A stretch of 49,211 nt of DNA from Opitutales bacterium (GTDB taxonomy: Bacteria > Verrucomicrobiota > Verrucomicrobiia > Opitutales > JABSRG01), in assembly GCA_013215165.1 (NCBI GenBank), contig JABSRG010000003.1:81794-131004 (forward strand), written 5' to 3'. The translations under genes were made by a program, and so were the position numbers. The notes under the pieces are model-generated. The model was given only the letters and a program-made list of their open reading frames with translations. It made no database searches and was not told the origin of the DNA. Positions 17,142 to 25,830 of this stretch are shown here, one piece after another; the first letter of the stretch is position 1, and each line of letters starts with the position of its first letter.

Positions 17142-18378
17142 TGTCGAGAAGTCACTCCGGGAGAATCCGGACTGGTTTATTGAGCCCAAGTCATTTTTTT
17201 GCCCTGCGTGTTGGGGGGCCTTTGGCTTAGGTTCTGTGATGAATATCCGTTCGTCTGCGACCGATCGCCACGATCCCATTCTGGGACCGGGTCATCCAGA
17301 GCGATTTTATCCTCGGCGATTTGACGCGAATGGCGGTGCTCTCGATTCCGAAGGCAACCCTTCTTTTGATCTAGCCTGCCCCCACTGTCGCCGGAAATTA
17401 CCCCAAGGCTATTGCGAGAAGCCCCACCACATTTTTTCACTAGTTGGGGCGCCGGGTGCTGGAAAATCCTACTACCTGAGTGTCCTGATCGATGTGTTAC
17501 AGAAGGTGCTGTATGAGGACTTCGGAATCACTTTTAGAGACGAGGATCCATCGGGTAATGTGCTTCTGAATGAGATGAAAAATAGGCTGCTGAGTGCTCA
17601 GAGTGCGGAAGAAGCTATTTTGGATAAGACCACCTTAGAGGGTAAAATGTATGAGCAGCTGCAATACATGGGGCGTGAGTCTGCCCTACCCAAGCCCTTC
17701 GTCTATACCATGACCCGTCGTGATGAGGTGGAACGCAGCGCGTCCTTGATACTCTATGATAATGCTGGAGAGCATTTTCAGCCCAACATCGACATCGACC
17801 ACTCGCCTGGAGCCTTACATGTGGCTCACTCATCGGCGCTTTTGTTTTTGTATAACCCTGCGACGAATCCCGGTTTCCGAAAAGCGCTCTCGCACGTTGA
17901 CGACCCCCAACTCAATCAAACGGGTGTGCCCGATACGCAAGATGTCCTGATCGCGGAGATGGAGACGCGCATGCGTCGTATTCGAGGGCTTTCTTCTAAC
18001 GTGAGGATCTCAACCCCGTTGGCCGTGGTGGTCGGCAAGGCCGATCTCTGGCGCTCTTTGGTGGATTGGGACGCATTCCGGCCTCCGGTGCTAGACGGAG
18101 CAATCAGTCACGAAAATGTGCAGGCAAATTCAGCACTGCTTAGGACCTTGTTGCTGAAACACGCCCCGGGGGTCGTCGCAAATGCCGAGTCCCTGTCCAC
18201 CGAAGTCGCCTATTTCGCTGCGAGTGGACTCGGGCATTCTCCTAAGCTTTTACGTTCGGGTCCGATGGAGGGATACCTTGCTCCGGACCCCCGTCGCTTG
18301 CGTCCGCAGTATGTTGAGGTGCCCGTTCTTTGGGCCCTATCGCATTGCGCGTATAACCTCATTCCCAGTGGTGCCTGA
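17134..18378 (+). CDS. Zinc-ribbon TRAFAC-like GTPase of the GAP1 operon
   Basis: The 414-residue protein starts at the ATG at 17134, 10 bases after AAGGAG (17118-17123). Two CPxC knuckles (C23/C26 and C82/C85) form a zinc ribbon before the P-loop. The P-loop is 'GAPGAGKS' (residues 105-112). Switch II is 'YDNAGEHF' with D209 and G212, a D-x-A-G variant of DxxG. The base-recognition motif is 'GKAD' (301-304) in place of NKxD. These are the marks of a dynamin/Ras-like TRAFAC GTPase, and the protein resembles the DO-GTPase families described computationally by Aravind and colleagues in bacterial conflict systems. Its stop and the next start share TGATG. Confidence 0.82.
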   Translation: MADVEKSLRENPDWFIEPKSFFCPACWGAFGLGSVMNIRSSATDRHDPILGPGHPERFYPRRFDANGGALDSEGNPSFDLACPHCRRKLPQGYCEKPHHIFSLVGAPGAGKSYYLSVLIDVLQKVLYEDFGITFRDEDPSGNVLLNEMKNRLLSAQSAEEAILDKTTLEGKMYEQLQYMGRESALPKPFVYTMTRRDEVERSASLILYDNAGEHFQPNIDIDHSPGALHVAHSSALLFLYNPATNPGFRKALSHVDDPQLNQTGVPDTQDVLIAEMETRMRRIRGLSSNVRISTPLAVVVGKADLWRSLVDWDAFRPPVLDGAISHENVQANSALLRTLLLKHAPGVVANAESLSTEVAYFAASGLGHSPKLLRSGPMEGYLAPDPRRLRPQYVEVPVLWALSHCAYNLIPSGA

Positions 18379-19205
18379 TGCAAGGTAAGTTACATCAACT
18401 CGTCTTTACTTCAGTCGCTCAGGGCTTGGATCAGGGGGCGCATGGATTCTGCACGGTCGCTCGAAGCCCCGAACTACCAGAGCGGCTGGTCCGTGAGTTG
18501 GAGGCGCGGAGTCGTTATGAAAATTGGAAGGGTGCGCGGCCTACCATCCATCGTTACCATCCCCTGGATGTGAATGGAAAGCGCTTCTATATCCTGACCC
18601 GCATTGGTTTTGCTGGGACGGATTACAGCCATCGAGCCAATCACCTGGCACATCATCTGATATTGGAAGGAGACTCTGCTTGTTTTACGCAAAATCCAGC
18701 GAGTATTCTGTTACACTGGACAGGATTTTTTGAAAAATACCAGGGTAAGGCGCGATGGATCGAGCCACTTGATTTAGCCGGATTTAACAAATCGTTGCGT
18801 AAGAAGGATGGATTTCTGCCCGCGAAGCATTGGGAGGCGATGACTCAAAGTGGGGAGAGCGCTGCCGCGTGGCTGGAGGCTACATTTGACAGCGGTAGTG
18901 TTCAACCGTTGGTTTTGATGACCGATAAAAGTGACACGACTTTGCTACTCCGAGCATTTCAAGAAGCCCTTGCTCTGCTACCTCCCCCTCTGGGCTGGGA
19001 ATTTCCTTTTACGACTTTCGTTCAAGAAGTTGACGTCGCCACGGAATACCGTTGGGTCGCGGGATTGTCGGGTTCTTCCGTAGAGGCGTTGGCGGATAAG
19101 TTGAAAGTCCAAAGAGAACACCTGAGTCCATCGTTCAGTCTCAAATGCGACTCTGCTGCCCTGCGCGGCATGGCGATGGGAAGAAACTTGTTTGTAGCGG
19201 AATGA
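18378..19205 (+). CDS. GTPase-associated protein 1-like (GAP1-N2 domain)
   Basis: The 275-residue protein opens 'GKLHQLVFTSVAQGLDQG' and continues 'GFCTVARSPELPERL', 'YHPLDVNGKRFYILTRIGF' and 'SHRANHLAHHLILE'. This pattern (beta strand, GFCTVARS, R-x-NHxAHHL) is what I recall for the GAP1-N2 domain that accompanies GTPases in predicted conflict systems. It contains only the N-terminal domain and no large GAP1-M or GAP1-C region, so it is a minimal version. It has no TM segment. The ATG overlaps the GTPase stop and its own stop overlaps the next ATG, giving tight translational coupling. The biochemical role is unknown; a regulator of the neighbouring GTPase is inferred. Confidence 0.75.
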   Translation: MQGKLHQLVFTSVAQGLDQGAHGFCTVARSPELPERLVRELEARSRYENWKGARPTIHRYHPLDVNGKRFYILTRIGFAGTDYSHRANHLAHHLILEGDSACFTQNPASILLHWTGFFEKYQGKARWIEPLDLAGFNKSLRKKDGFLPAKHWEAMTQSGESAAAWLEATFDSGSVQPLVLMTDKSDTTLLLRAFQEALALLPPPLGWEFPFTTFVQEVDVATEYRWVAGLSGSSVEALADKLKVQREHLSPSFSLKCDSAALRGMAMGRNLFVAE

Positions 19206-21475
19206 GTGATTGGAAAGAGCGACTTCGAGAGCACTTATTGGCTGACGTGCGCGCGGATTGGGACGAGCAGCGAGAGTTTTGGCTGCGTATTCGCGAAAAG
19301 CTTCAAACTTGGGTGAGCGAGTCCAATGAGAAGGTCTTGGCCGGGGCTATTGTTGAAGCGGCAGAGTATTGGAGCGTCCGTGGGGTTGTTTATGACTTTA
19401 TTAAACACGCCTCTGCTCTAGACCAAGCCTTTGAACTGGATCCTGGAGTGTACCCGGTATTGCCTGAGTCCTTATTTATCAAAGACAACTTGAAGCTCGA
19501 GGACACCGGTCCCGTGCGGACTGGATTGCGTTATGCAGTGCGTTCAGGCGATGAGGAATTTCGTCAGCGCTGCGAGCGTATCATTGTATATTTAGAAGCT
19601 TCTGGAGACTCGGAAGTAGGGAGCTGGTTAGAGCGGGTCGTCATCGAAGCTGCTCGACAAAAAGAAGTGGAAGAACGCGAGACGGCAGCACAAAGAGCAG
19701 CCAAAAGTTCCCGCAATAAGGCCTTGGTAGCCGCTCTAGCGATAGTGCTTTTTATAGTGCTCGCTGGCGCGGGCCTCTACCAACGAGATTGGGCAGCCTA
19801 CGAAGTAGCATTAGATGCCGAGCCTTTCGATCCTGAGGCCCTTCAAATTCCGCTATTACCTCCAGCATTTTTTCCCGGCGTGCCCGAACGCTTGGCCGCA
19901 TTGACCGATGTTGAGAGCCTGAAGGCGGACGCACGGCTACAGGCTGCAGACGCGATCTTCCGGATGGAAGCCGCATTGTCAACAGGAGCCGCATACGTTG
20001 AAGTAATGCCTGAGTTTTCTGAAGCCCAATTGGCTTTCGCGGCTGCGGTGGCAGACCTGGCACCCAGTGATTACCCGGAGCTCAATGAACAGCGACGCGA
20101 ACTCATCGACCGCTTGGACTCGCTCGAAGCGGCTGCGCTAAAAACCTTAGCTCAATGGAAAGTCGAAACTCTTTCAGGCATTAGGACCGCACTGGATCGC
20201 ATCGCTGAAGAAGTGGAACCAGAGGTGTGGGTAAGTGATCTTCCATACGTGTCTGAGGCTTTGACTTCGGCATCGGTATGGAGTCCGGACGAACGCCTAT
20301 TTTCCCAGGCTTGGACCGTCGCTGAGCGCGATGAGCTTCGAATCCAAGAAAACCGTCTTTCTTCGATGCTGCGCCTGGCTTCTTCTTGGACTGAAGCTCA
20401 AACATCATTGATCGAGGCAAAGGGTCCTGAAGCTGTCGAGGATGCTCTACGAACGATGCGTCGGCTCGCTGAATCGGGTGCACCTTTTCTCGATGCGAGA
20501 ATGGCTGAAAATAGCCTCAGCCTTTGGGAGAGAGCACGCAGCGTTTCGCTCGCATCTGTACTGGGCCTCGAAGATCGCGCGTTGTTGAGAAATGATATCG
20601 GCGACTGGAATCTGAAAGACCTGAGCATGTCGCCTGTGGGTGCAGCACGGGTGAATGCTCTCCTTCAAAACGAAGATCTCCAGCGGATACAACAGGCGTT
20701 CCTCAATACCTACCAGGGAATCGCCGATGCACGTCTGGTTTACATTTCTGGGGATATCACAACTGAGCAGCAACTGGTCGATGATTTGAGGCAAATTTTT
20801 CTCATAAACCAGTCGGCGCGAATTTGGAGTGAGCGGGGCTTTGAAGAGCGTAGATATACCGCAAACCGCGACGGTCTCGGAAGGATACGTGGGCAACTCT
20901 TAGAGGATGGCATTGCGGCGCCAGAAAGCGCCTTGCTGATGTCGCTCGCTGAGATCTGGGATACTGCTAATTCGACTTGGACAGAGTCCCCTGTGGGTCT
21001 CATTGAGCGCGGAGTCTCCAACGAACAATTGTCACCCGCTTTCCGCATATTCTTAGCCCGGTGGACCGTGCGCGCCTTCCAAGGGAATCAAAAGTTCTTT
21101 CCAGTGGAATGGCAGGAAGGGTTAATGACTCTGGAGTCGAATATCGAGGCGATGGGTTTGAATGCCGAAGCGACGACTTGGCTCAGTGAAGGAGAAAACC
21201 AGCGCGCCTACACGCGCTTGTTAGACCAAGTGCCGATGGAAAGCTGGACACTGCGTCAGTCGCGCGTGCTTGAACGATTGGAACAGTTGAGCAAACAGAA
21301 TCTAGTGCTAGATGGCTATGTATATGACGGAAAACGCGTCACTTTCGAAGGAAACGAACCAGCGGACGGTCCAGCGTATCTGGTCCACGAGCCAGACGCT
21401 CCACTGAGCATGGAATTAGAAGTTAATGTTAACGCAGAAATTTGTTACCCCCGCTTTGTGCTGATTTCACAATAG
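19202..21475 (+). CDS. Large membrane-anchored helical protein of the GAP1 operon
   Basis: This 757-residue protein of unknown family starts at an ATG overlapping the previous stop (ATGA). About 170 mostly helical cytoplasmic residues are followed by a basic stretch and one transmembrane segment around residues 174-194 ('ALVAALAIVLFIVLAGAGLY'). A ~520-residue region rich in Glu, Ala and Leu follows, predicted helical and probably periplasmic. The last 50 residues ('DGYVYDGKRVTFEGNEPADG' onward) look beta-rich. I know of no named domain. As the only membrane protein of the operon it would anchor the GTPase complex at the inner membrane and may be a sensor or effector. Confidence 0.7.
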   Translation: MSDWKERLREHLLADVRADWDEQREFWLRIREKLQTWVSESNEKVLAGAIVEAAEYWSVRGVVYDFIKHASALDQAFELDPGVYPVLPESLFIKDNLKLEDTGPVRTGLRYAVRSGDEEFRQRCERIIVYLEASGDSEVGSWLERVVIEAARQKEVEERETAAQRAAKSSRNKALVAALAIVLFIVLAGAGLYQRDWAAYEVALDAEPFDPEALQIPLLPPAFFPGVPERLAALTDVESLKADARLQAADAIFRMEAALSTGAAYVEVMPEFSEAQLAFAAAVADLAPSDYPELNEQRRELIDRLDSLEAAALKTLAQWKVETLSGIRTALDRIAEEVEPEVWVSDLPYVSEALTSASVWSPDERLFSQAWTVAERDELRIQENRLSSMLRLASSWTEAQTSLIEAKGPEAVEDALRTMRRLAESGAPFLDARMAENSLSLWERARSVSLASVLGLEDRALLRNDIGDWNLKDLSMSPVGAARVNALLQNEDLQRIQQAFLNTYQGIADARLVYISGDITTEQQLVDDLRQIFLINQSARIWSERGFEERRYTANRDGLGRIRGQLLEDGIAAPESALLMSLAEIWDTANSTWTESPVGLIERGVSNEQLSPAFRIFLARWTVRAFQGNQKFFPVEWQEGLMTLESNIEAMGLNAEATTWLSEGENQRAYTRLLDQVPMESWTLRQSRVLERLEQLSKQNLVLDGYVYDGKRVTFEGNEPADGPAYLVHEPDAPLSMELEVNVNAEICYPRFVLISQ

Positions 21476-21590
21476 TTTGATGCCGTTTCAGATAGACTAT
21501 TAAAATCAGTTTCTGCCCTTTAAAATAAGTCCGTCCTCCACGGCAAATATCCAGTGCCTTCTTCCCGAGTCCCAGCTACCCCATGCCGCA

Positions 21591-21851
21591 GTGATCACGG
21601 TAGACTCTCACGAGTCTTACCATACCCATGTCAGCGGCTTTATGGTGAATCGTCAGCTCATCTATGATCGCGCGTTGCATGCCCTAGTAGAGAATGTGAG
21701 TCTGGGCAACCGTGGGAGTCCTCGCTATCTGAAGGAACATGTTATTCAGCCGGTTTGGGAGGTCAGGGAGTCTTTGAAGCGGAGTCGAATTTCGATTCGG
21801 AGGGCTAAAAATTCTTCTAATGATCCGGTAATCCACGCGAATGAACGCTAA
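21591..21851 (+). CDS. Small hypothetical protein
   Basis: An 86-residue ORF with a GTG start and coding-like codon choice follows the GAP1 operon after 115 bases. The core 'NRQLIYDRALHALVENV' and 'YLKEHVIQPVWEVRESLKRSRI' is helical and amphipathic with a basic C-terminal end. I do not recognise a family. It could be a small regulator or a chance ORF; its convergent end lies 95 bases from the metallophosphoesterase stop. Confidence 0.35.
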   Translation: MITVDSHESYHTHVSGFMVNRQLIYDRALHALVENVSLGNRGSPRYLKEHVIQPVWEVRESLKRSRISIRRAKNSSNDPVIHANER

Positions 21852-21946
21852 TTTTTTGTTCTCGGGGATAATTAGGTGATCTGCACTTGGACCGTTGGAT
21901 GGCCCGTTTTGAGATAATGCGAGTGGTTGAATTCGTATGGAATATG

Positions 21947-23842
21947 TTAAAGGTCGAATGTGCCACTGCCCGGCACCATTTCCTCAGAGCGCCAGTCTTC
22001 GGGCCACCAAATTTGGGCAGATAGTTCGCTGGTGCTATCTCTGTCGTTTTGGCCGATGGAGAGGCGGACTTTACTCGCATCGCCGCCAGCGAATGAATCG
22101 ATGACCGAAATGGGGATGGAGATGGTTGCACGGTAGCTACCGTCTGGGTTGGAAATGCATTCACTGGTAACACCCTCGGGGACTTTTACCCCGTAGTTAT
22201 AGCTATAGGCTCGGGTGGGCACATCGGGCACCAGATACATGGCGAAGTAGTTCTTGTTTTGGTCTTGCCAAAAGCGGGTGGTTTCAATGCTGCGTAAGGG
22301 GTCAGTAATTGGACTGATGCGCAGCTCTATACCGTCACCACCGCTCGCGTGTTCTACTTCGGAAGGCGGCACGAGGGCGTCGTCAACGGCGATGATCTCT
22401 ATTTCCAAATTACCTTCGATCTGTTCGACTTTGAACTGGAATGAGCCGTCCTCGGGGCCCGACCAAGCATCCGTGTTGCCGCCGATGAAATCGTCGCCGC
22501 CGACCGTAATCCAGTCTAGCGCATCGCCTTGTGCGGGGTAGGTCGGAGCGATGTTAACGATGAGTTTTTCGATAAATTCTACGCTGATGTCGTCATCCAG
22601 ATTTGCTGCGACCGCGTAGGGAATCTCAATGGGCGTAGGTAGGACAATGGGGCCGCCACTGGATGAACGTATTCGAAAGGGAATCTGTAATTCGGTCTCA
22701 GGCTCTAGGTCGAACGCGCTCGTTTCTGCCGTTATTTCAAGGACTGGTATTTCAGGGATCTCTAGAGTGATGGTAACCGTGTCCCGCCCCTTATTTTCCG
22801 CGTAAATCTCGGTATCCCACACTGCGGGCATCTCTCCCTCGTTGCTGTAGTGGGGGCCCACTGCTACTTTGACGAGGCGGAGCGTATCGAAAGTGAAGCT
22901 GCCTGTTTCGGGCTTCGAAAAATCTTTGGGTAAGACTCCGTCGATCAGGATGTTCGAGATAATCGGCCCTGTGTCGGTCATGGTGATCCAAGCGATTTGA
23001 TCGACCTCGCCGTATTCGGGTCCGCGTAATTGGCTACCGCCACCAGTCGTGCTAAGGATAATATAGTCTGAGTTGTTGATATCGTAATGCGCATAGCGGT
23101 GGTAGTGGCCACACATGACGGTGTGCTTGCGCTCTTTCAGTAGAGCTTCCACTTCGAGCCATCCGGTCGATTTTTCGCTATCGCCGCGTTTAGCGTAATT
23201 CATTTCATACTGCCACAATGGCTTGTGCATAAAGACCATGGTCCAGCGCACATCAGTATGCTCAGCGAGTGTTTGCTCTATCCAGGCGATCTGTGTCGGG
23301 GTGATGGTTTCTGCTTTGGTATCTTCAGAATTTAGGCAGAGAAAGAGCACATCGTTGTAGACGAAATGATAGTAGGCGCGGCCTAGGCGTTCCTCCCAGA
23401 GTTTGGCCATGACGTCGTTGGTCATATCGTGGTTACCGGGGACATAGAAGAAGCGCATGTCCAGCGGAGCGATTTTTGCGTCAAACTCGTCCCATTCAAA
23501 AACGAGGCGATCTAGGTCTTCGGTGTAGCCTTCGATCAGATCTCCCACACTCATCACAAATTCAGGTTGGAGTAGATTGAGCTTTTCGACCGCGGTTTCT
23601 ACGATGCCGGGTCGCATACTCCCGGTATTATCGGCTATGACGGCAAACTGAAATTCGCGTGGATCGTTCTTGAAGCCTTTGCGCGTCCAAGGGGTGGGGC
23701 CGTCGGTGACTTCTATGCGAATGTCATGTGCGGGATGTGAGATTTGTGGACCTAGTGGTGTGTGCGCATGATCACCAGAAGGATGCGCGAACACGCATGT
23801 CATTAGGCCAAAACTCAAGAAAAAGGGGATGGATCGGTGCAT
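21947..23842 (-). CDS. Secreted calcineurin-like metallophosphoesterase with C-terminal beta domains
   Basis: The 631-residue protein begins at the ATG at 23842 with a signal peptide ('IPFFLSFGLMTCVFA'). The phosphoesterase core has all motifs: 'VIADNTG' (Asp), 'SVGDLIEG', 'VPGNHDM', 'MHKPLW' and 'CGHYHRYAH', giving a two-metal site. After about residue 290 come beta-sandwich regions, and the last ~180 residues ('FQFKVEQIEGNLEIEI', 'WQDQNKNYFAMYLVP', 'GSYRATISIPISVID') resemble a CBM9-type fold. It is probably a periplasmic or surface phosphoesterase of the PA-phosphodiesterase type; its substrate is unknown. A TTG nine codons upstream is a less likely start. Confidence 0.85.
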   Translation of the reverse strand: MHRSIPFFLSFGLMTCVFAHPSGDHAHTPLGPQISHPAHDIRIEVTDGPTPWTRKGFKNDPREFQFAVIADNTGSMRPGIVETAVEKLNLLQPEFVMSVGDLIEGYTEDLDRLVFEWDEFDAKIAPLDMRFFYVPGNHDMTNDVMAKLWEERLGRAYYHFVYNDVLFLCLNSEDTKAETITPTQIAWIEQTLAEHTDVRWTMVFMHKPLWQYEMNYAKRGDSEKSTGWLEVEALLKERKHTVMCGHYHRYAHYDINNSDYIILSTTGGGSQLRGPEYGEVDQIAWITMTDTGPIISNILIDGVLPKDFSKPETGSFTFDTLRLVKVAVGPHYSNEGEMPAVWDTEIYAENKGRDTVTITLEIPEIPVLEITAETSAFDLEPETELQIPFRIRSSSGGPIVLPTPIEIPYAVAANLDDDISVEFIEKLIVNIAPTYPAQGDALDWITVGGDDFIGGNTDAWSGPEDGSFQFKVEQIEGNLEIEIIAVDDALVPPSEVEHASGGDGIELRISPITDPLRSIETTRFWQDQNKNYFAMYLVPDVPTRAYSYNYGVKVPEGVTSECISNPDGSYRATISIPISVIDSFAGGDASKVRLSIGQNDRDSTSELSAQIWWPEDWRSEEMVPGSGTFDL

Positions 23843-23977
23843 AATCTTTGAGGAGACAGCAGATACCAATCCGAACCCGATCCGTTTTTGTTGGGTGGTC
23901 GCGAAAGCGGATTTTGACCACCTCTGGTTCTGGCCGTCTACGGCAATACGATCCTGCCGCTCCGAATCTAGTAAATC

Positions 23978-24712
23978 CTAAGATTCTTCCTCAGACTCGC
24001 CAAAATCACGTCCTTCTTCGCGACATTCGTTGATGACGCGGAGCCACACTTCGCGAAGATCAAACAGGCGCATGGTCACCTCTTCACTGAAGGGATGGCT
24101 GAGGCGATCGGGCAAAAATTCAGGAATGCGGCCCGTCGTGGAAAGGAGCTGATTCAAACAGCGGAATGCATGTTTAAAATAGCAGATACCGAGGGCAAAG
24201 TCCCCCAAATCGAGCATATTTACAGCTAGAGCCACGTTGAGTTCGATGTCCTTCGTTGCTTTAGCGGCATCCCAAATAAGGTCTGCTGGAACAACGATCT
24301 CAGGTCGGCGGATGATGCCTTGATGGAGGGCGTCGATGTCACGCACCAAGGCGCGGCTGACTACGAACACTGGGTGCTTCTGTGCGCTGTAAGGGTCTAC
24401 ATCTTCAGGCGTCAGCTCAGATGGCTCTTCGCTAGAGGATAGGTCTAAGGATGGTTTTGAGAAATTTTCCGGCTCGGCTGTTTCCGACTCGTCGGGATTG
24501 GCTGACCAGTCCTCCTGATCCCATCCCATTTGCTTGGCAGCCTCGTCGACGCGCTCGGGATTGTCGGTGAGGCGTTGATAAATTTTCTGAAAGCGAGCGA
24601 CTTCCTTATCGCAGCGTCCAAGGTATTGGGCCCAATCAAACTCGTTCCAGGCGAGATCGCCTTTGTCGTCCCACTCTCCTTCGAAGAAACTATCCGATTC
24701 AAATTCTGCCAT
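23978..24712 (-). CDS. Conserved-looking acidic protein of unknown function
   Basis: The 244-residue protein is rich in Asp and Glu ('FESDSFFEGEWDDKGDLAWNEFDW' near the start, 'EEGRDFGESEEES' at the end). The middle holds an acidic, low-complexity stretch (about residues 70-105) and the C-terminal half is helical with 'AKATKDIELNVALAVNMLDLGDFALGICYFKHAFRCLNQLL', compatible with a TPR-like solenoid. There is no signal peptide or membrane segment. It lies between a metallophosphoesterase and a lipoprotein gene on the same strand with gaps of 135 and 183 bases, so co-transcription is uncertain. I do not recognise the family. Confidence 0.75.
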   Translation of the reverse strand: MAEFESDSFFEGEWDDKGDLAWNEFDWAQYLGRCDKEVARFQKIYQRLTDNPERVDEAAKQMGWDQEDWSANPDESETAEPENFSKPSLDLSSSEEPSELTPEDVDPYSAQKHPVFVVSRALVRDIDALHQGIIRRPEIVVPADLIWDAAKATKDIELNVALAVNMLDLGDFALGICYFKHAFRCLNQLLSTTGRIPEFLPDRLSHPFSEEVTMRLFDLREVWLRVINECREEGRDFGESEEES

Positions 24713-24895
24713 TATCGACTACTGAGAAATTTGTTCCTGGTGCATCCAGACTGCAAACTCTATCTATAATTAATTCGTCCGAATCCGCTAAAGCCTTAAC
24801 CGTGCCGACTACAGAATGCCGAGGTAGGAAAATTGTGAAAATGTGAAGCGCGGTCAGTCGATCGGAAAATTTTATGCGCTTCATTGTGCCAGAGC

Positions 24896-25798
24896 TTACT
24901 CGCTGATTGTGATCGGTACTTCGATTTCGCCTTGCCCTGCGATGGAGATGAAAAGTGAGCCCGACCCTATTTTTCCTCCCTGTATCTGTACAGTGTTGGT
25001 TTCTTGCCCAGCGGCGATAATTACTTCAGGCATGATGACGCTCTCGGGTATGTCTGTAGTCACTTCGATGGGCAGGCCGCCGGGAGGCGCCGGGGAATCG
25101 ATTCTAAATGTTAAAGGTCGGGCGGATCCGCTACGGATGTTGAGGGATTCCGGGAGCACCGAGATTTGTGCTGCATCGATGCGGAATTTTCCGAGAGGAA
25201 TGCTGCCATACCCAGACTCCCAGACGACATCATAAGATTGACCAGCGAGTAGGCCAGGCACTGTAAATTCGATGATATTCTCCGAAACGTAATTTGTGTC
25301 TGCAACCACCGGCCCCATAGAAATGGTATCGGATGGGCCAAAACCACGACCCAAAACAGGGATAACCGTTCCGACCGGCGCGCGATTGGCCTCCATTGTC
25401 ACCACATAACGATTGGTCAGATAAAATTCGTTCAAGCTTCCGGTCTTTTCTTTATGAAGAGACTTCTCATTGCTGTGCTCAGATTTGTACTGCGTCACAA
25501 AATAAAAGCGCGCTGCGTCGCGTCCTACGGGCAAGACATAATCAAAGTTGAAGACCCCCGGAAGGCTCTCGTCGGCAACCATAGGATACGTTTCACCGTC
25601 GATCACGACGTCCATACGCACACTGTCGGCGTCGACACTGCCGTCTCGGATCTCCGTGGTCGCACTCAACGTGTAGATGCCCGAAGGGTTTTGTGGCATC
25701 CTTGCAGGTGTCAGATTCGTGGTTGTGATGTAACACCCAGAGAGTAGAAACGAGAGAGTTGCTGCGAAGGCCGTTGCAATCAGCTTAGAAAATTTCAT
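24896..25798 (-). CDS. Lipoprotein with an IPT/TIG-like domain
   Basis: The 300-residue protein has a lipoprotein signal peptide with lipobox 'LSGC' (Cys at residue 22), so it is anchored to a membrane after export. Residues ~25-130 are beta-rich. Residues ~140-210 ('APVGTVIPVLGRGFGPSDT' then 'FTVPGLLAGQSYDVVWESGYG') look like an IPT/TIG immunoglobulin-like domain. The last part repeats 'IEVTTDIPESVIMPEVII' type strands. The role may be adhesion or surface structure. Its start is only 32 bases from the divergent hemW start, so the two share a promoter region. Confidence 0.8.
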   Translation of the reverse strand: MKFSKLIATAFAATLSFLLSGCYITTTNLTPARMPQNPSGIYTLSATTEIRDGSVDADSVRMDVVIDGETYPMVADESLPGVFNFDYVLPVGRDAARFYFVTQYKSEHSNEKSLHKEKTGSLNEFYLTNRYVVTMEANRAPVGTVIPVLGRGFGPSDTISMGPVVADTNYVSENIIEFTVPGLLAGQSYDVVWESGYGSIPLGKFRIDAAQISVLPESLNIRSGSARPLTFRIDSPAPPGGLPIEVTTDIPESVIMPEVIIAAGQETNTVQIQGGKIGSGSLFISIAGQGEIEVPITISE

Positions 25799-25830
25799 AC
25801 GCGAGATTGCGGAAGGTATTGAAACTCAAG

